From the IMG/VR virus record IMGVR_UViG_3300032249_000208, positions 1-22,488 of that record: DNA of 22,488 nucleotides; one strand, 5' to 3'. The translations under genes and the position numbers were made by a program. Positions 5,155 to 13,282 of this stretch are shown here, one piece after another (the first letter of the stretch is position 1; every line of letters starts with the position of its first letter). The notes below the pieces were generated by a model. The model saw only the letters and a program-made list of their open reading frames with translations, searched no databases and was not told the origin of the DNA. This DNA is from a virus.

Positions 5155-5632
5155 TTTGCACCTCTACAGGGTTGTTGGGCCAAGTAACAGTTAATTGTGC
5201 CAATTCATCAACATTTGTGCAAGCATTAACCGCAGTAATAGCGTTCTCACAAGTAGTCCGTATTGATGCTCTCCATGTGTTCCAATCGCTTGGGATTGGG
5301 GTAGATGTTTCTACTGACTTTACGACCATCCAATCGGTAGGCAAGAGCATGGTGTATGCGGTGGTTCTTAGCTGACTAACCGCATTGGTTTTGCAAGTAT
5401 CTAAGTCTTTAGGATTGTTTATGTAAGTTAGTGTTGCACCATTTAATTCTTGGCTAACCCAGTAATATTGTTGATTGGCTGGGCTATTAGTCGCTATGAC
5501 TTCCTCTAAACTAATCTCAGCCTTTTCTTGTGGGGTAGATAGGTTTAACCAATTCTGTGGGTACTGAATCCCGTTAATCTCAAAGGCTGTGCCTTCTTGA
5601 ATATAAGTGTTTGTGGTGGTTGAATAGAACAT
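5141..5632 (-). CDS. Tail fibre assembly-like protein
   Basis: 163 residues. Residues 20-45 (NGIQYPQNWLNLSTPQEKAE) resemble proteins encoded directly after phage tail fibres. The C-terminal half (LLPTDWMVVKSVETSTPIPS, then DWNTWRASIRTTCENAITAV) has the TDWM...IPxxWxxWR pattern of DUF4376/fibre-assembly proteins. It follows the large fibre gene by eight bases, and the fibre stop codon forms part of its TAGGAAA ribosome site. It would act as a chaperone for fibre trimerisation or attachment, or be a minor fibre tip. Confidence 0.65.
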   Translation of the reverse strand: MFYSTTTNTYIQEGTAFEINGIQYPQNWLNLSTPQEKAEISLEEVIATNSPANQQYYWVSQELNGATLTYINNPKDLDTCKTNAVSQLRTTAYTMLLPTDWMVVKSVETSTPIPSDWNTWRASIRTTCENAITAVNACTNVDELAQLTVTWPNNPVEVQNVPN

Positions 5633-5640
5633 AATATTTC

Positions 5641-8148
5641 CTATCGTGCGTTAGCGTATTTAAAGGGGTTTTCTGCGAAGCAAGCGTATATGTAAGTACC
5701 GCTACTAGCATTTGTATCTGTATTGTTATTTGTAATTTTAAATCCGTTTGATAACGGCTGAACATATACTGTACCCACAGTAGATTCGCTGTCAGAAGTA
5801 TTTGGTCGCAATGCTCCAGTTGTGTTGTTATATGGATTTATTGCGGTATCTGTAATACTCCAGTTTCCCGTTGTATCTGTGCGTTTTACCATCACAAATC
5901 TTGGTCTAAATCCTAAATAAACAAAAGGCCCATCTGTGCTTGAACCATTACCTGTGTATGAGCCAAATGCACTATAGCCAGCGATAGGTGCAAAGCAGTA
6001 GGCTACATAAGTCCCTGTGTTTTGATTCGTACCAATGTCAGTACCAATAGAAAATACTGTTGAATTCAGCGTACTCATACTATTAAATAAAGTTGGATAC
6101 GATGTGCTTGCACTTGTTGAATTTAAAAACAACACATTAGCTGAGCCAATACTGGTATGCCATACACACCAACTTTGGGCGGTATTTCGTTGCTTTACAA
6201 TTACCATACTAGGTGCTACACCCAATCCATGTCCTACTGTAGCATTTGTTCCTGTGCCTGTATAAGTAACAATACTAAATCCAGCAGTTGTATTAGCACT
6301 TACTGTAGATGTAATAGTACCTGCTGTGTTGGTTACGGCTGTTGCGTTAGATGCTCGCCATTGCCAGCCTACATAGGTAGTGCTTGTTTGGTTTGTGTAA
6401 GCATTGCCATTAGGTGCGCCACCGCTACCAGCAGTTCCCTGTGTTACTTGGAATCCTGTGGAATTGAATGCGGATAAAAATCCATATACATTTGAGTTGC
6501 CACCTTCTGCGGCAGTTGAATCGCTAGATAAAGCATAAGCAGAACCAGCACCACGAACCGCATCGTACAGATTATGTTGATAAGCATTACTGCGAGATTT
6601 TAACCAAACAAAATCAGGTTGGAATGAACCTGAGTTAGAGATGCTTCTTGGTGTTGTGTTATCCCCTGTCCAAATTGTCGCATCAAAATACTTATTCGCT
6701 GTTGTAGATGCAGTAGCACCAATCGTAGGAGTAGGTAAGTTAAATGTGTTTAGTCTATTAAAGCCTGTTGGTGGGGTGTAGGCGAATGGTCTTTGACCAA
6801 AGTTTGCCGATAACGCATCTGCACCAGAGTTTTTCCAAGCATAGCAAGTTGGCAATAAATCATTAGTTACAGTAAAGCTAATCGCTCCTGTTTTGCTTGC
6901 ACCTGATGTTGGTACACCGCTATTTTGCCAAGTATTGTTTTTAGCAAAATACAAAGCACCATTGGTCATATCAACGGCAACACCTAATATATCGCCAGTT
7001 GTTAATGTAGAGCCTGTATATGCAGTAGCATTGTTAGCATAAGCAACACCTGATGTATTGGTATAGGCATAAATATTGGCATAAGCACCAGCACCAAAGT
7101 TAGTATCTTGAGTAGCACCTAATTTAGCAATACCAGCCAATCCAGCGTTAGAAACCGCAGACATAGTTACTTCAAAATAGTATTGACCTGTTGTTGGCAA
7201 TGCTATTGTTCCGTTAATACCAGCCGCACCAGTATTTGCACCTGATGTGGAATATGCTTGTAAATTACCATTATTAGCTGTTCCAACTGAACTAGCATTT
7301 AAAGGATTCAACACACAATAATTAGCCGCAGTAGCACTTGTCAGCGTAGGCACATCTGTCATGCTGTCATAAGTAGAGCCTGATGTAATGCTGATATTGT
7401 TTGTAGTCCAATAGTTTGCGTTGCCTGAGAAGTCTTTTCCTAGTCCCACATTGGATGATGTAGTCAGAGCAGAGTTATCGGTAAATGGTAAATAGAATCC
7501 ATTAGTGCCGTAAGTTCCTGAGTATTTCTTAGGAATCCATACACCTGTGGTTGAGGATGTTTCACCGAATGAGGATGGGGTTAGGGCTTGACCATCGATG
7601 AAGTTTACTTCAGCCATGTAGCCGTCAAAATATGCGCTATTAGGGGGTGCTGTCTGCCCAATTCTATGTGGAAGCGCATCATTAATCCATGTGTTTTGAT
7701 TTGTTCCACCACCATAACTGGAAGACCCAAGAGTTTGTTGAACACCATTTACATAAACTTTTAGTGCTGCGGTTGCCGTAGATTGAGTAGTATCAACAGA
7801 AAACACAATGTGATACCAAGCAGAAGGGTCACGAAAAACAGCAGATGTTTGACCATAAAAGCCATTAGCTTGAGAACTGCTTATTACATTACTAAATATA
7901 ATATTGTTTGTAGCATCAAAGCCAACCTCTGTAGTATTGTTTTCATCGCCACTATACGCATTAAATAAGCGTTGACTTGTACTTAATGTTCCTCGTTTAA
8001 CCCACCCACTCCAAGTCCAAGTTCTACGATTACTAGCACTAGCAGGAGTTCTGTTTAGATAAGCAGAAGCACTAGACCGAAAGCGTAGGGAGTTGGTTAG
8101 GTTATAACCACTTGGCCCGTTAGCAGTAAAGACTACAGGTAGGGTCAT
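5641..8148 (-). CDS. Large tail fibre with LamG, SPRY and repeated C-terminal modules
   Basis: 835 residues rich in Thr, Asn, Ser and Ala. Order: a LamG-like lectin domain at about 15-185 (TWTWSGWVKRGTL, AWYHIVFSVDT, LKVYVNGVQQTL, then FIDGQALTPSSFGE); an SPRY-like domain at about 270-450 (GQYYFEVTMS, DILGVAVDMTNGALYFAKNN); then three diverged copies of a DUF7483-like module (GSFQPDFVWLKSRS; GVAPSMVIVKQRN; GFRPRFVMVKRTD), each ending in a YVxxxFA-type strand. These are sugar- or protein-binding folds, so host surface recognition is likely. The start overlaps the previous stop (ATGA at 8145-8148). No signal peptide, as expected for a virion protein. Confidence 0.85.
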   Translation of the reverse strand: MTLPVVFTANGPSGYNLTNSLRFRSSASAYLNRTPASASNRRTWTWSGWVKRGTLSTSQRLFNAYSGDENNTTEVGFDATNNIIFSNVISSSQANGFYGQTSAVFRDPSAWYHIVFSVDTTQSTATAALKVYVNGVQQTLGSSSYGGGTNQNTWINDALPHRIGQTAPPNSAYFDGYMAEVNFIDGQALTPSSFGETSSTTGVWIPKKYSGTYGTNGFYLPFTDNSALTTSSNVGLGKDFSGNANYWTTNNISITSGSTYDSMTDVPTLTSATAANYCVLNPLNASSVGTANNGNLQAYSTSGANTGAAGINGTIALPTTGQYYFEVTMSAVSNAGLAGIAKLGATQDTNFGAGAYANIYAYTNTSGVAYANNATAYTGSTLTTGDILGVAVDMTNGALYFAKNNTWQNSGVPTSGASKTGAISFTVTNDLLPTCYAWKNSGADALSANFGQRPFAYTPPTGFNRLNTFNLPTPTIGATASTTANKYFDATIWTGDNTTPRSISNSGSFQPDFVWLKSRSNAYQHNLYDAVRGAGSAYALSSDSTAAEGGNSNVYGFLSAFNSTGFQVTQGTAGSGGAPNGNAYTNQTSTTYVGWQWRASNATAVTNTAGTITSTVSANTTAGFSIVTYTGTGTNATVGHGLGVAPSMVIVKQRNTAQSWCVWHTSIGSANVLFLNSTSASTSYPTLFNSMSTLNSTVFSIGTDIGTNQNTGTYVAYCFAPIAGYSAFGSYTGNGSSTDGPFVYLGFRPRFVMVKRTDTTGNWSITDTAINPYNNTTGALRPNTSDSESTVGTVYVQPLSNGFKITNNNTDTNASSGTYIYACFAENPFKYANAR

Positions 8149-8876
8149 GCAACCCCCAAACTTCTACCTTGCTCGTATAGGTTTGTACCATCAGAGCGGA
8201 ATACAAAATAATCTTTAGCACTAGCACCTGTTGATAAGGTAGGCGCAGTTCCACCCGCCCACTTAAATACAGCGTTCCAAGTTAGGGTATTTGACCCTGC
8301 GTTTTGAATAACTGCTAGACCATAATAAGCCCCGTTTACAAGTCCTGTAGGTGCGCCCATTGTTCTGTTATTTGATACAAAGGTGAATGTAGCGACTTGG
8401 GCAGTATTAGCCGCCCATGCAATCGTAGCGGCATCGGTTAAAGCTACATTACCAAAGTATTGTTGAGCAGTAAAGTTTGTAGCGGTTGCGGGGGCTACAT
8501 ATTCTGTACCTGCGGTGGCTACAGCAACAACACCTGAAGTACCTTTTAAGACCCCTGTTAAGGATGTAGCAAGGGTAGTCGTACCTGTGACTGTTAAGGT
8601 TGTAAATGAACCCGTACCGCCACTAACTAAAGCGTCAGCATAAGCCTTAGTAACTGCATCGGTTGATAAAGTAGGGGTAGCTAAGTTAACAATTTTGTTA
8701 CTATTTAAATTTAAGTTACCCGACATTGATGTTTGACCATCTGCCGCAACAGAATCAGTCAAAGCAGAAGCTATATCACTAAGTGTGTTATTAGCCCATG
8801 TGCTTGCAATGGTTGTGCCTGTAACTACGGGATTACCCGCAGGTAGTGTGTATGTGCCTGACCCGTTTCTACTCAT
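8145..8876 (-). CDS. Tail fibre/baseplate-type structural protein
   Basis: 243 residues. The N-terminus, MSRNGSGTYTLPAGNPVVTG, followed by TTIASTWANNTLSDIASALT, is a recurrent start of phage fibre proteins. It continues with a repeat-like MSGNLNLNSNKIVNLATPT motif, seen in many fibres ahead of trimeric beta domains. The C-terminal region is beta-rich and ends in NLYEQGRSLGVA. It sits between an ejection-type protein and the large fibre, overlapping both, so it could be the fibre connector to the tail. GGGAG lies nine bases before the ATG. No enzymatic motif. Confidence 0.75.
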   Translation of the reverse strand: MSRNGSGTYTLPAGNPVVTGTTIASTWANNTLSDIASALTDSVAADGQTSMSGNLNLNSNKIVNLATPTLSTDAVTKAYADALVSGGTGSFTTLTVTGTTTLATSLTGVLKGTSGVVAVATAGTEYVAPATATNFTAQQYFGNVALTDAATIAWAANTAQVATFTFVSNNRTMGAPTGLVNGAYYGLAVIQNAGSNTLTWNAVFKWAGGTAPTLSTGASAKDYFVFRSDGTNLYEQGRSLGVA

Positions 8877-10263
8877 TTGATAACTCCCGTTTTTTTGCTC
8901 CTGCTCGCATTAAAGCAGCTAAATTTTTAACATCTGATTTTCTTATTTGTTGAGCCAAATATCTTCCACCAATAGCACCACCAGTTAAAGTTAAACCAAG
9001 TGGGGCACTAGCCGCAGTAGTTAGTAATGCAGGAATACTGCTAACTGAGCTTGTTGGTGCAAACTTTCCAAAGAAACGCAACATATTTTGAACTTTTCCA
9101 CCTTTAACTGCATCTTTAATAGCAGCTTGTTCTTCAGGTGTAAACATACGCATTTTTTTATCGTTTTTAGCTAACTGTCTTAGTTGTTGAGCTAATGAAT
9201 TTTCAATACCTGACATACTAAATTTGCTAGTGTCTAATTGAGCGTTTTCCAACATATCCTCAAAAATTTCTCCTTTGCTCATGCGAGTATAAGCATCCCT
9301 AGCTTGTTTCCAAGCATCTAAACCTTCTTTAGACCCAGCTTTAACCGATGATTCAGGAATGTTTGCTACATAAGTATCAAATTCATCTTTAAGAATAGTT
9401 GCTAAACGCTTTTCTTCTAAATCGGTGCTTTTTTGTGCACCTTGAATAAATTTACGCAATGTACGCAATTCGCTAAAATCTTTGGGAACTTTAGCGTTTT
9501 GTAGTTCACTAAATGCAACATCTAATTTAGGATATAAGCGTGGGTCGTAACCTTCTTCACGCAAGTCTTTACCAATAGTTTTCATGGTATTTGAAAAATC
9601 TTTGGCGTTTAGCTCAACATTAGATTCTTTGGCTTGTTTAAATAATTGGCTAGATTGTGTTGCTAATTCTTCAACCGATGGGGCTGTTTTTGCAATTTCA
9701 GCAACATCTAGTTTTGGCTCTTTACGCAAAGCTTCTGCCATTCTATTTACAACTGGTTGTGCTGTTTCACGAACTGTTTGAGTAGCAATTTGACCGCCTT
9801 GCCTTACTTGTGGGGTTGTTGCTTGAGCCATACGAGCATAGCTAGGCAACATTCCTGTAGGCATTACTGGTGGCAATTTAGACGCTTCAAACGCACTACC
9901 AATGTTTTGCAATACATCTTGGCTTGCACCACTTCTAGGTTGGTACATATTGCGTTGTGCCATAGCCATTGGTGCTTCGCCTGTAGCTAATGCAGATACA
10001 GCACTTGGAATAGTTAACGCTGCACCTGAAAGCATAGTAGCTGGCACTTCATACAATGCCATCATCTTTTCTTGCATGGAGCGTTTTGGCTCGTTTACAG
10101 GTGGATTTGGTACTTGACCAACCACAGTTGGCACATCGCCACTAATAATGTTGCCCCTTGTATCAGGGGTTTTAAATGCGTCATATCGAGCCAACAAATC
10201 GGCTTGCGTTATGTTATCAGGTACATTTTTAACAAGCGTACCATCTGGCATCCTAACATTCAT
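8869..10263 (-). CDS. Putative internal virion / DNA ejection protein
   Basis: 464 residues. It opens with MNVRMPDGTLVKNVPDNITQ, then ADLLARYDAF, a short module common at the start of phage internal or injected proteins. A hydrophobic stretch follows near residues 95-112. The centre is long, helical and charged, and a second hydrophobic region (ALLTTAASAPLGLTLTGGAI) lies near the C-terminus. Small hydrophobic segments in a mostly helical protein suit proteins ejected to form a channel across the cell envelope. AGGAAAT precedes the start. The role is inferred from position and composition. Confidence 0.6.
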   Translation of the reverse strand: MNVRMPDGTLVKNVPDNITQADLLARYDAFKTPDTRGNIISGDVPTVVGQVPNPPVNEPKRSMQEKMMALYEVPATMLSGAALTIPSAVSALATGEAPMAMAQRNMYQPRSGASQDVLQNIGSAFEASKLPPVMPTGMLPSYARMAQATTPQVRQGGQIATQTVRETAQPVVNRMAEALRKEPKLDVAEIAKTAPSVEELATQSSQLFKQAKESNVELNAKDFSNTMKTIGKDLREEGYDPRLYPKLDVAFSELQNAKVPKDFSELRTLRKFIQGAQKSTDLEEKRLATILKDEFDTYVANIPESSVKAGSKEGLDAWKQARDAYTRMSKGEIFEDMLENAQLDTSKFSMSGIENSLAQQLRQLAKNDKKMRMFTPEEQAAIKDAVKGGKVQNMLRFFGKFAPTSSVSSIPALLTTAASAPLGLTLTGGAIGGRYLAQQIRKSDVKNLAALMRAGAKKRELSNE

Positions 10264-10265
10264 GC

Positions 10266-11462
10266 TTATTTCCTTGCTGGCAAACTATTAAAATCAACTT
10301 CTTTCTGTTGACCTGTTGTGGTTTTTGATACACCTTGACCTTGATTTTCTGCTGGAGTTCCAAACAATCTTTCTAATTGTTTTAAGGCGTTCATGTTAGA
10401 TTCATAATCTAAAGATGGGTCTGTTGCTGCAGCTAAATACATCTTTAATTCAGCATTAGAATCCATTTGTTTAGCCGACATTCCAGTAGCGTCTTTAATT
10501 GCGTTTAACAATAAAGGTCTAGATTGTGCAATAGTGTTTCTAGCAGATTGATTTGTTGAACCTATTGCTTGACCAAACGCTTGACCTACAGTAGACCTAG
10601 AAGCAGCACTACGCAAATTAGGTATAAAACCAGCTTCTGTACTAGTAATGCCTTCGTTAGATTTAAGAATATTGTATTGGTCACGCAATCCAGTAATTAA
10701 AGTATCAACATTTTCTCTGCCTGCAAATTTAGCTTGTGATTTAGCGTCAGCAGGGCCACCTTTAATTGGTTCTAACGAGCCATCAGGCATAAATCTATAA
10801 CCTGAAGGTGCTTTTTCGGTTGTTTTGCCAAGTTCTTTTAAATAAGTTTGATAACCCAAGAAAGTCATGCCTTTAGGTAATTGACCTGATTCTTTCATAA
10901 ACTGATAATTTTGAATATCAGATGTTGGCGTAGCAGGTTTTGGCATTGCTCTTTCTAGTATTGTTGGCAACAACGCTCTCGCTTGTGGAGATTGCATATT
11001 TAATGCTTCTGCAAGTGCTAGTCTTGGATTAGCTTCTATTGCTGGTTGTGCAGCCATAGTAGCTACAGGCATAGGTATATTTGTATTGCCTTGACCAACA
11101 CCTTCACCAAAAGGCCCAGCCATTTCAGTTACTTGTTCAGGCGTAGCAGTTCTCCCACCAATAAGATTCATTAATCTTTGGGTTTCTTGAACGCCTTGTT
11201 CACGCAATCGTTTAGCCATGTCTAATTGGCGTTCTTCAACTTTGCCTAATTCTTTTTTACCTAAATAACCTTGCAATAAAGGTGCAGCATATTGAAAGAA
11301 ATTAGGTGCAACATAACGCCCACTTACCATCTGTCCTTGTGGTGTTTGCTGACCTTGTTGCATCAACAACTCTGCCATTCTTTGTTGGCGAGCAATTTGT
11401 TGCTGTTCTATTTGTTGTTCGGGGCTTAAATTGCCACCTAGATTGAGCATTGGTTGTGCCAT
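10266..11462 (-). CDS. Putative internal virion protein, glutamine-rich
   Basis: 398 residues. The first 50 are Gln-rich (LSPEQQIEQQQIARQQRMAE), followed by a helical region (KKELGKVEERQLDMAKRLRE) and a long region of low motif content. Near the C-terminus are LNAIKDATGMSAKQMDSNAE and LAAATDPSLDYESNMNALK, a pattern I associate with phage injected-core proteins. No Shine-Dalgarno sequence is obvious before the ATG at 11462; translation may be coupled to the gene ending two bases upstream. Lying between the small Gln/Met-rich protein and another ejection candidate, it probably belongs to the internal core. Confidence 0.6.
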   Translation of the reverse strand: MAQPMLNLGGNLSPEQQIEQQQIARQQRMAELLMQQGQQTPQGQMVSGRYVAPNFFQYAAPLLQGYLGKKELGKVEERQLDMAKRLREQGVQETQRLMNLIGGRTATPEQVTEMAGPFGEGVGQGNTNIPMPVATMAAQPAIEANPRLALAEALNMQSPQARALLPTILERAMPKPATPTSDIQNYQFMKESGQLPKGMTFLGYQTYLKELGKTTEKAPSGYRFMPDGSLEPIKGGPADAKSQAKFAGRENVDTLITGLRDQYNILKSNEGITSTEAGFIPNLRSAASRSTVGQAFGQAIGSTNQSARNTIAQSRPLLLNAIKDATGMSAKQMDSNAELKMYLAAATDPSLDYESNMNALKQLERLFGTPAENQGQGVSKTTTGQQKEVDFNSLPARK

Positions 11463-11463
11463 A

Positions 11464-11799
11464 TTACATATCGCTTATTATGTCGTTAGGATTCATACCA
11501 GCAGAATAATAGTTTTGTGCAGGTCTTTGGTTATAAGCCGACATTTCTGCATTAGCCATATTCATTCTTTGTTGGTCTTGTTGATTGCGTAAAGCATTAG
11601 CCATAGCTAATTGGTTATAACCAGCCCCAGCTTGTTTACCATCAACAGTCATTCCTGCTTGATTGGTCAGATTCATACCTTGTTGCATAGCCTGTTGTTG
11701 CATAGCTTGTTGATTTGCTATGTTTTGATAAACAGGATTTAACCCACCTAAGTCTTGGGTTTGTTGCATCTGTTGAATGTAAGGGTTGTACATATTCAT
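11464..11799 (-). CDS. Gln/Met/Asn-rich small structural protein
   Basis: 111 residues of low complexity: QQMQQTQDLGGLNPVYQNIA, then a run of QAMQQQAMQQG, then MNLTNQAG. It has no recognised domain and is likely helical or disordered. The start overlaps the preceding stop (ATGA at 11796-11799). Its neighbours are presumed ejection proteins of similar bias, so a small virion component or a linker in the internal core is most likely. Confidence 0.6.
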   Translation of the reverse strand: MNMYNPYIQQMQQTQDLGGLNPVYQNIANQQAMQQQAMQQGMNLTNQAGMTVDGKQAGAGYNQLAMANALRNQQDQQRMNMANAEMSAYNQRPAQNYYSAGMNPNDIISDM

Positions 11800-12008
11800 G
11801 GTAATAGTCCGTAATCTACGACTTTATAGCCGTCATCGAGGGTTTTAACTGCATAAGGAAACACTTGCTGTACTTCGTCAGCCATTATTCCAACATGGAT
11901 ATTATTGCTCGTTAATGGGTTAAATTTAACCTCATCTTTGTATTCAAAGCTGTAAAGAGTTAACCCGTTAGCCATTACGCCTATAGGTTTAATGTTTTCT
12001 TTAACCAT
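11796..12008 (-). CDS. Free-standing S74-type chaperone domain
   Basis: 70 residues from the ATG at 12008. The upstream in-frame GTG at 12026 would lie inside the preceding gene, whereas the ATG has a GGGATGGG site and overlaps the previous stop as ATGGTTAA. KENIKPIG, the central YSFEYKDEV, then VGIMADEVQQVFPYAVKT and DGYKVVDYGLL match the C-terminal intramolecular chaperone (peptidase S74 type) of phage tail proteins. Here it is a separate polypeptide. It lacks the upstream SD-R-(L)K segment that carries the catalytic serine, so self-cleavage is not expected. Confidence 0.65.
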   Translation of the reverse strand: MVKENIKPIGVMANGLTLYSFEYKDEVKFNPLTSNNIHVGIMADEVQQVFPYAVKTLDDGYKVVDYGLLP

Positions 12009-12843
12009 ATTTGCCCATCCCTGCACCAGCCAAGTTAAATAAACCTTGATTCAGGTTAGCTTGGGCGGCTTGTTTAGCGTTAAAGTCACCCATTTGGGCG
12101 TTGTATCCCATCTGTGCTGCACCCAATATGTCAGGGCCAGCAGTCGTAGCTTGTTGGGCAGAATTAACAAATTGTGGGCCTTGTACCTGTGCGCCTGTAC
12201 GCACCGCAGATAGGGTGTTTAAAGGCTCGTTTCTAAGGTAGGCTTGCTCTTGCAATGCAGATTGACGAGCAGTTTGACCAACATTAAAGCCTTGTGTTGT
12301 GGCGGCAGCCAATAAATCATTTTCACGCCTTGCTTGAGCCAACATTGCTCTTTGATAAGCCTCAGAACCAATATCAATTCCACGATTAGCTAAGTCTTGA
12401 TTTAAGCGGTCACGACTTTCCTGAATCTGTGGTTGTAGCCGTTGCATATACGCATCTTGATATGTCTGACTAGGATTAAAGCCTGTAGATGGCAATTTGC
12501 TTACATCAAACGGGGTTTCAAGCATATTTTGTACATAGCCTAAACCCTTGTCTGCTAACTGACCTAAACCAATACTGGTTTTATTTTGATAGTCTAAAAG
12601 TTGTTGTTGGGCGGGGCTTAAAGTCTGAGTAGCAGTCCAAGTCGGATTGCCATAAGGGTCAGCACCAGTAACAGCGTAGCTAAGATTGCCATAAGGCGTT
12701 ACTTGATTAACACGATTAGCCGCAGTTGCGACTCGTGCCGCTTCAATATTACCTTGAGCTGTCTGTTGTGCCGCCCCCGCATAATCAGGGGGTGCAGGTG
12801 CGCTTGGCGCAGGCCCTAATCCTAAAAATCCACCACCACCCAT
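12001..12843 (-). CDS. Putative internal core / tail protein
   Basis: 280 residues. It starts MGGGGFLGLGPAPSAPAPPD, a glycine/proline-rich head, then YAGAAQQTAQGNIEAARVAT, NRVNQVTPYGNLSYAV and QTLSPAQQQLLDYQNK, a run shared by many podovirus proteins usually annotated as tail or internal proteins. The remainder is helical and Gln/Ala-rich, ending AGAGMGKYG. In relatives as I recall them the same protein continues into an S74-like C-terminus; here it stops at 12001 and the S74-like part is a separate gene in the +1 frame. AGGGAGAA precedes the ATG at 12843. Confidence 0.65.
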   Translation of the reverse strand: MGGGGFLGLGPAPSAPAPPDYAGAAQQTAQGNIEAARVATAANRVNQVTPYGNLSYAVTGADPYGNPTWTATQTLSPAQQQLLDYQNKTSIGLGQLADKGLGYVQNMLETPFDVSKLPSTGFNPSQTYQDAYMQRLQPQIQESRDRLNQDLANRGIDIGSEAYQRAMLAQARRENDLLAAATTQGFNVGQTARQSALQEQAYLRNEPLNTLSAVRTGAQVQGPQFVNSAQQATTAGPDILGAAQMGYNAQMGDFNAKQAAQANLNQGLFNLAGAGMGKYG

Positions 12844-12844
12844 A

Positions 12845-13282
12845 CTATTCTCCCTTGTTTAAAGAGCATCGGATGTTAAGAAACCGACACTCCTCTTTTC
12901 TCATAGCCATAATCACCAAATCACCACTCATGTGGGCATCAGGTATTTCAGCTACAACCTTAAAGCCCAAATGTCGGTTTAACTTTAGGGCATCTATGTT
13001 ATCAGCACAGATTTGCCCTAGTATAACGCTAACTCCTAGTTTATTAAAGGGGTAATCAAAAGCCGCCCATAATAAATCTCTACTCATCCAGTTCGTTTCA
13101 GCCAATGCCCCAATGTGCATTTCGCAGGCTTTTGGCATGAAATTACAATAACCAACTACAGCTACTAAATTACCATCTTGCATCTGACCGATACATTGGG
13201 TGGTTTCAGGTAGGGGAAAGTTAAGTACTCTAACCAGCCATTCCCCCAAATATCGCTGGTTTTCAGTCGTAACAGTTCTCAC
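12845..13282 (-). CDS. GNAT-family N-acetyltransferase
   Basis: 145 residues from the GTG at 13282. This start is preferred to the ATG at 13324, which would overlap the preceding gene by 46 bases; the GTG overlaps that gene's stop as GTGA and has GGCGGGG before it. The GNAT pattern is visible: GYCNFMPKACEMHIG (beta4), a helix with LLWAAFDYPFNKLGV, then ILGQICADNIDALKLNRHLG and FKVVAEIPDA, where the N-x-x-A-L-x-L-N-R-x-L-G-F segment is typical of RimJ/RimL-like members. It transfers acetyl groups from acetyl-CoA; the substrate is unknown. Location amid tail genes suggests modification of a virion protein or a host target. Confidence 0.75.
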   Translation of the reverse strand: MRTVTTENQRYLGEWLVRVLNFPLPETTQCIGQMQDGNLVAVVGYCNFMPKACEMHIGALAETNWMSRDLLWAAFDYPFNKLGVSVILGQICADNIDALKLNRHLGFKVVAEIPDAHMSGDLVIMAMRKEECRFLNIRCSLNKGE

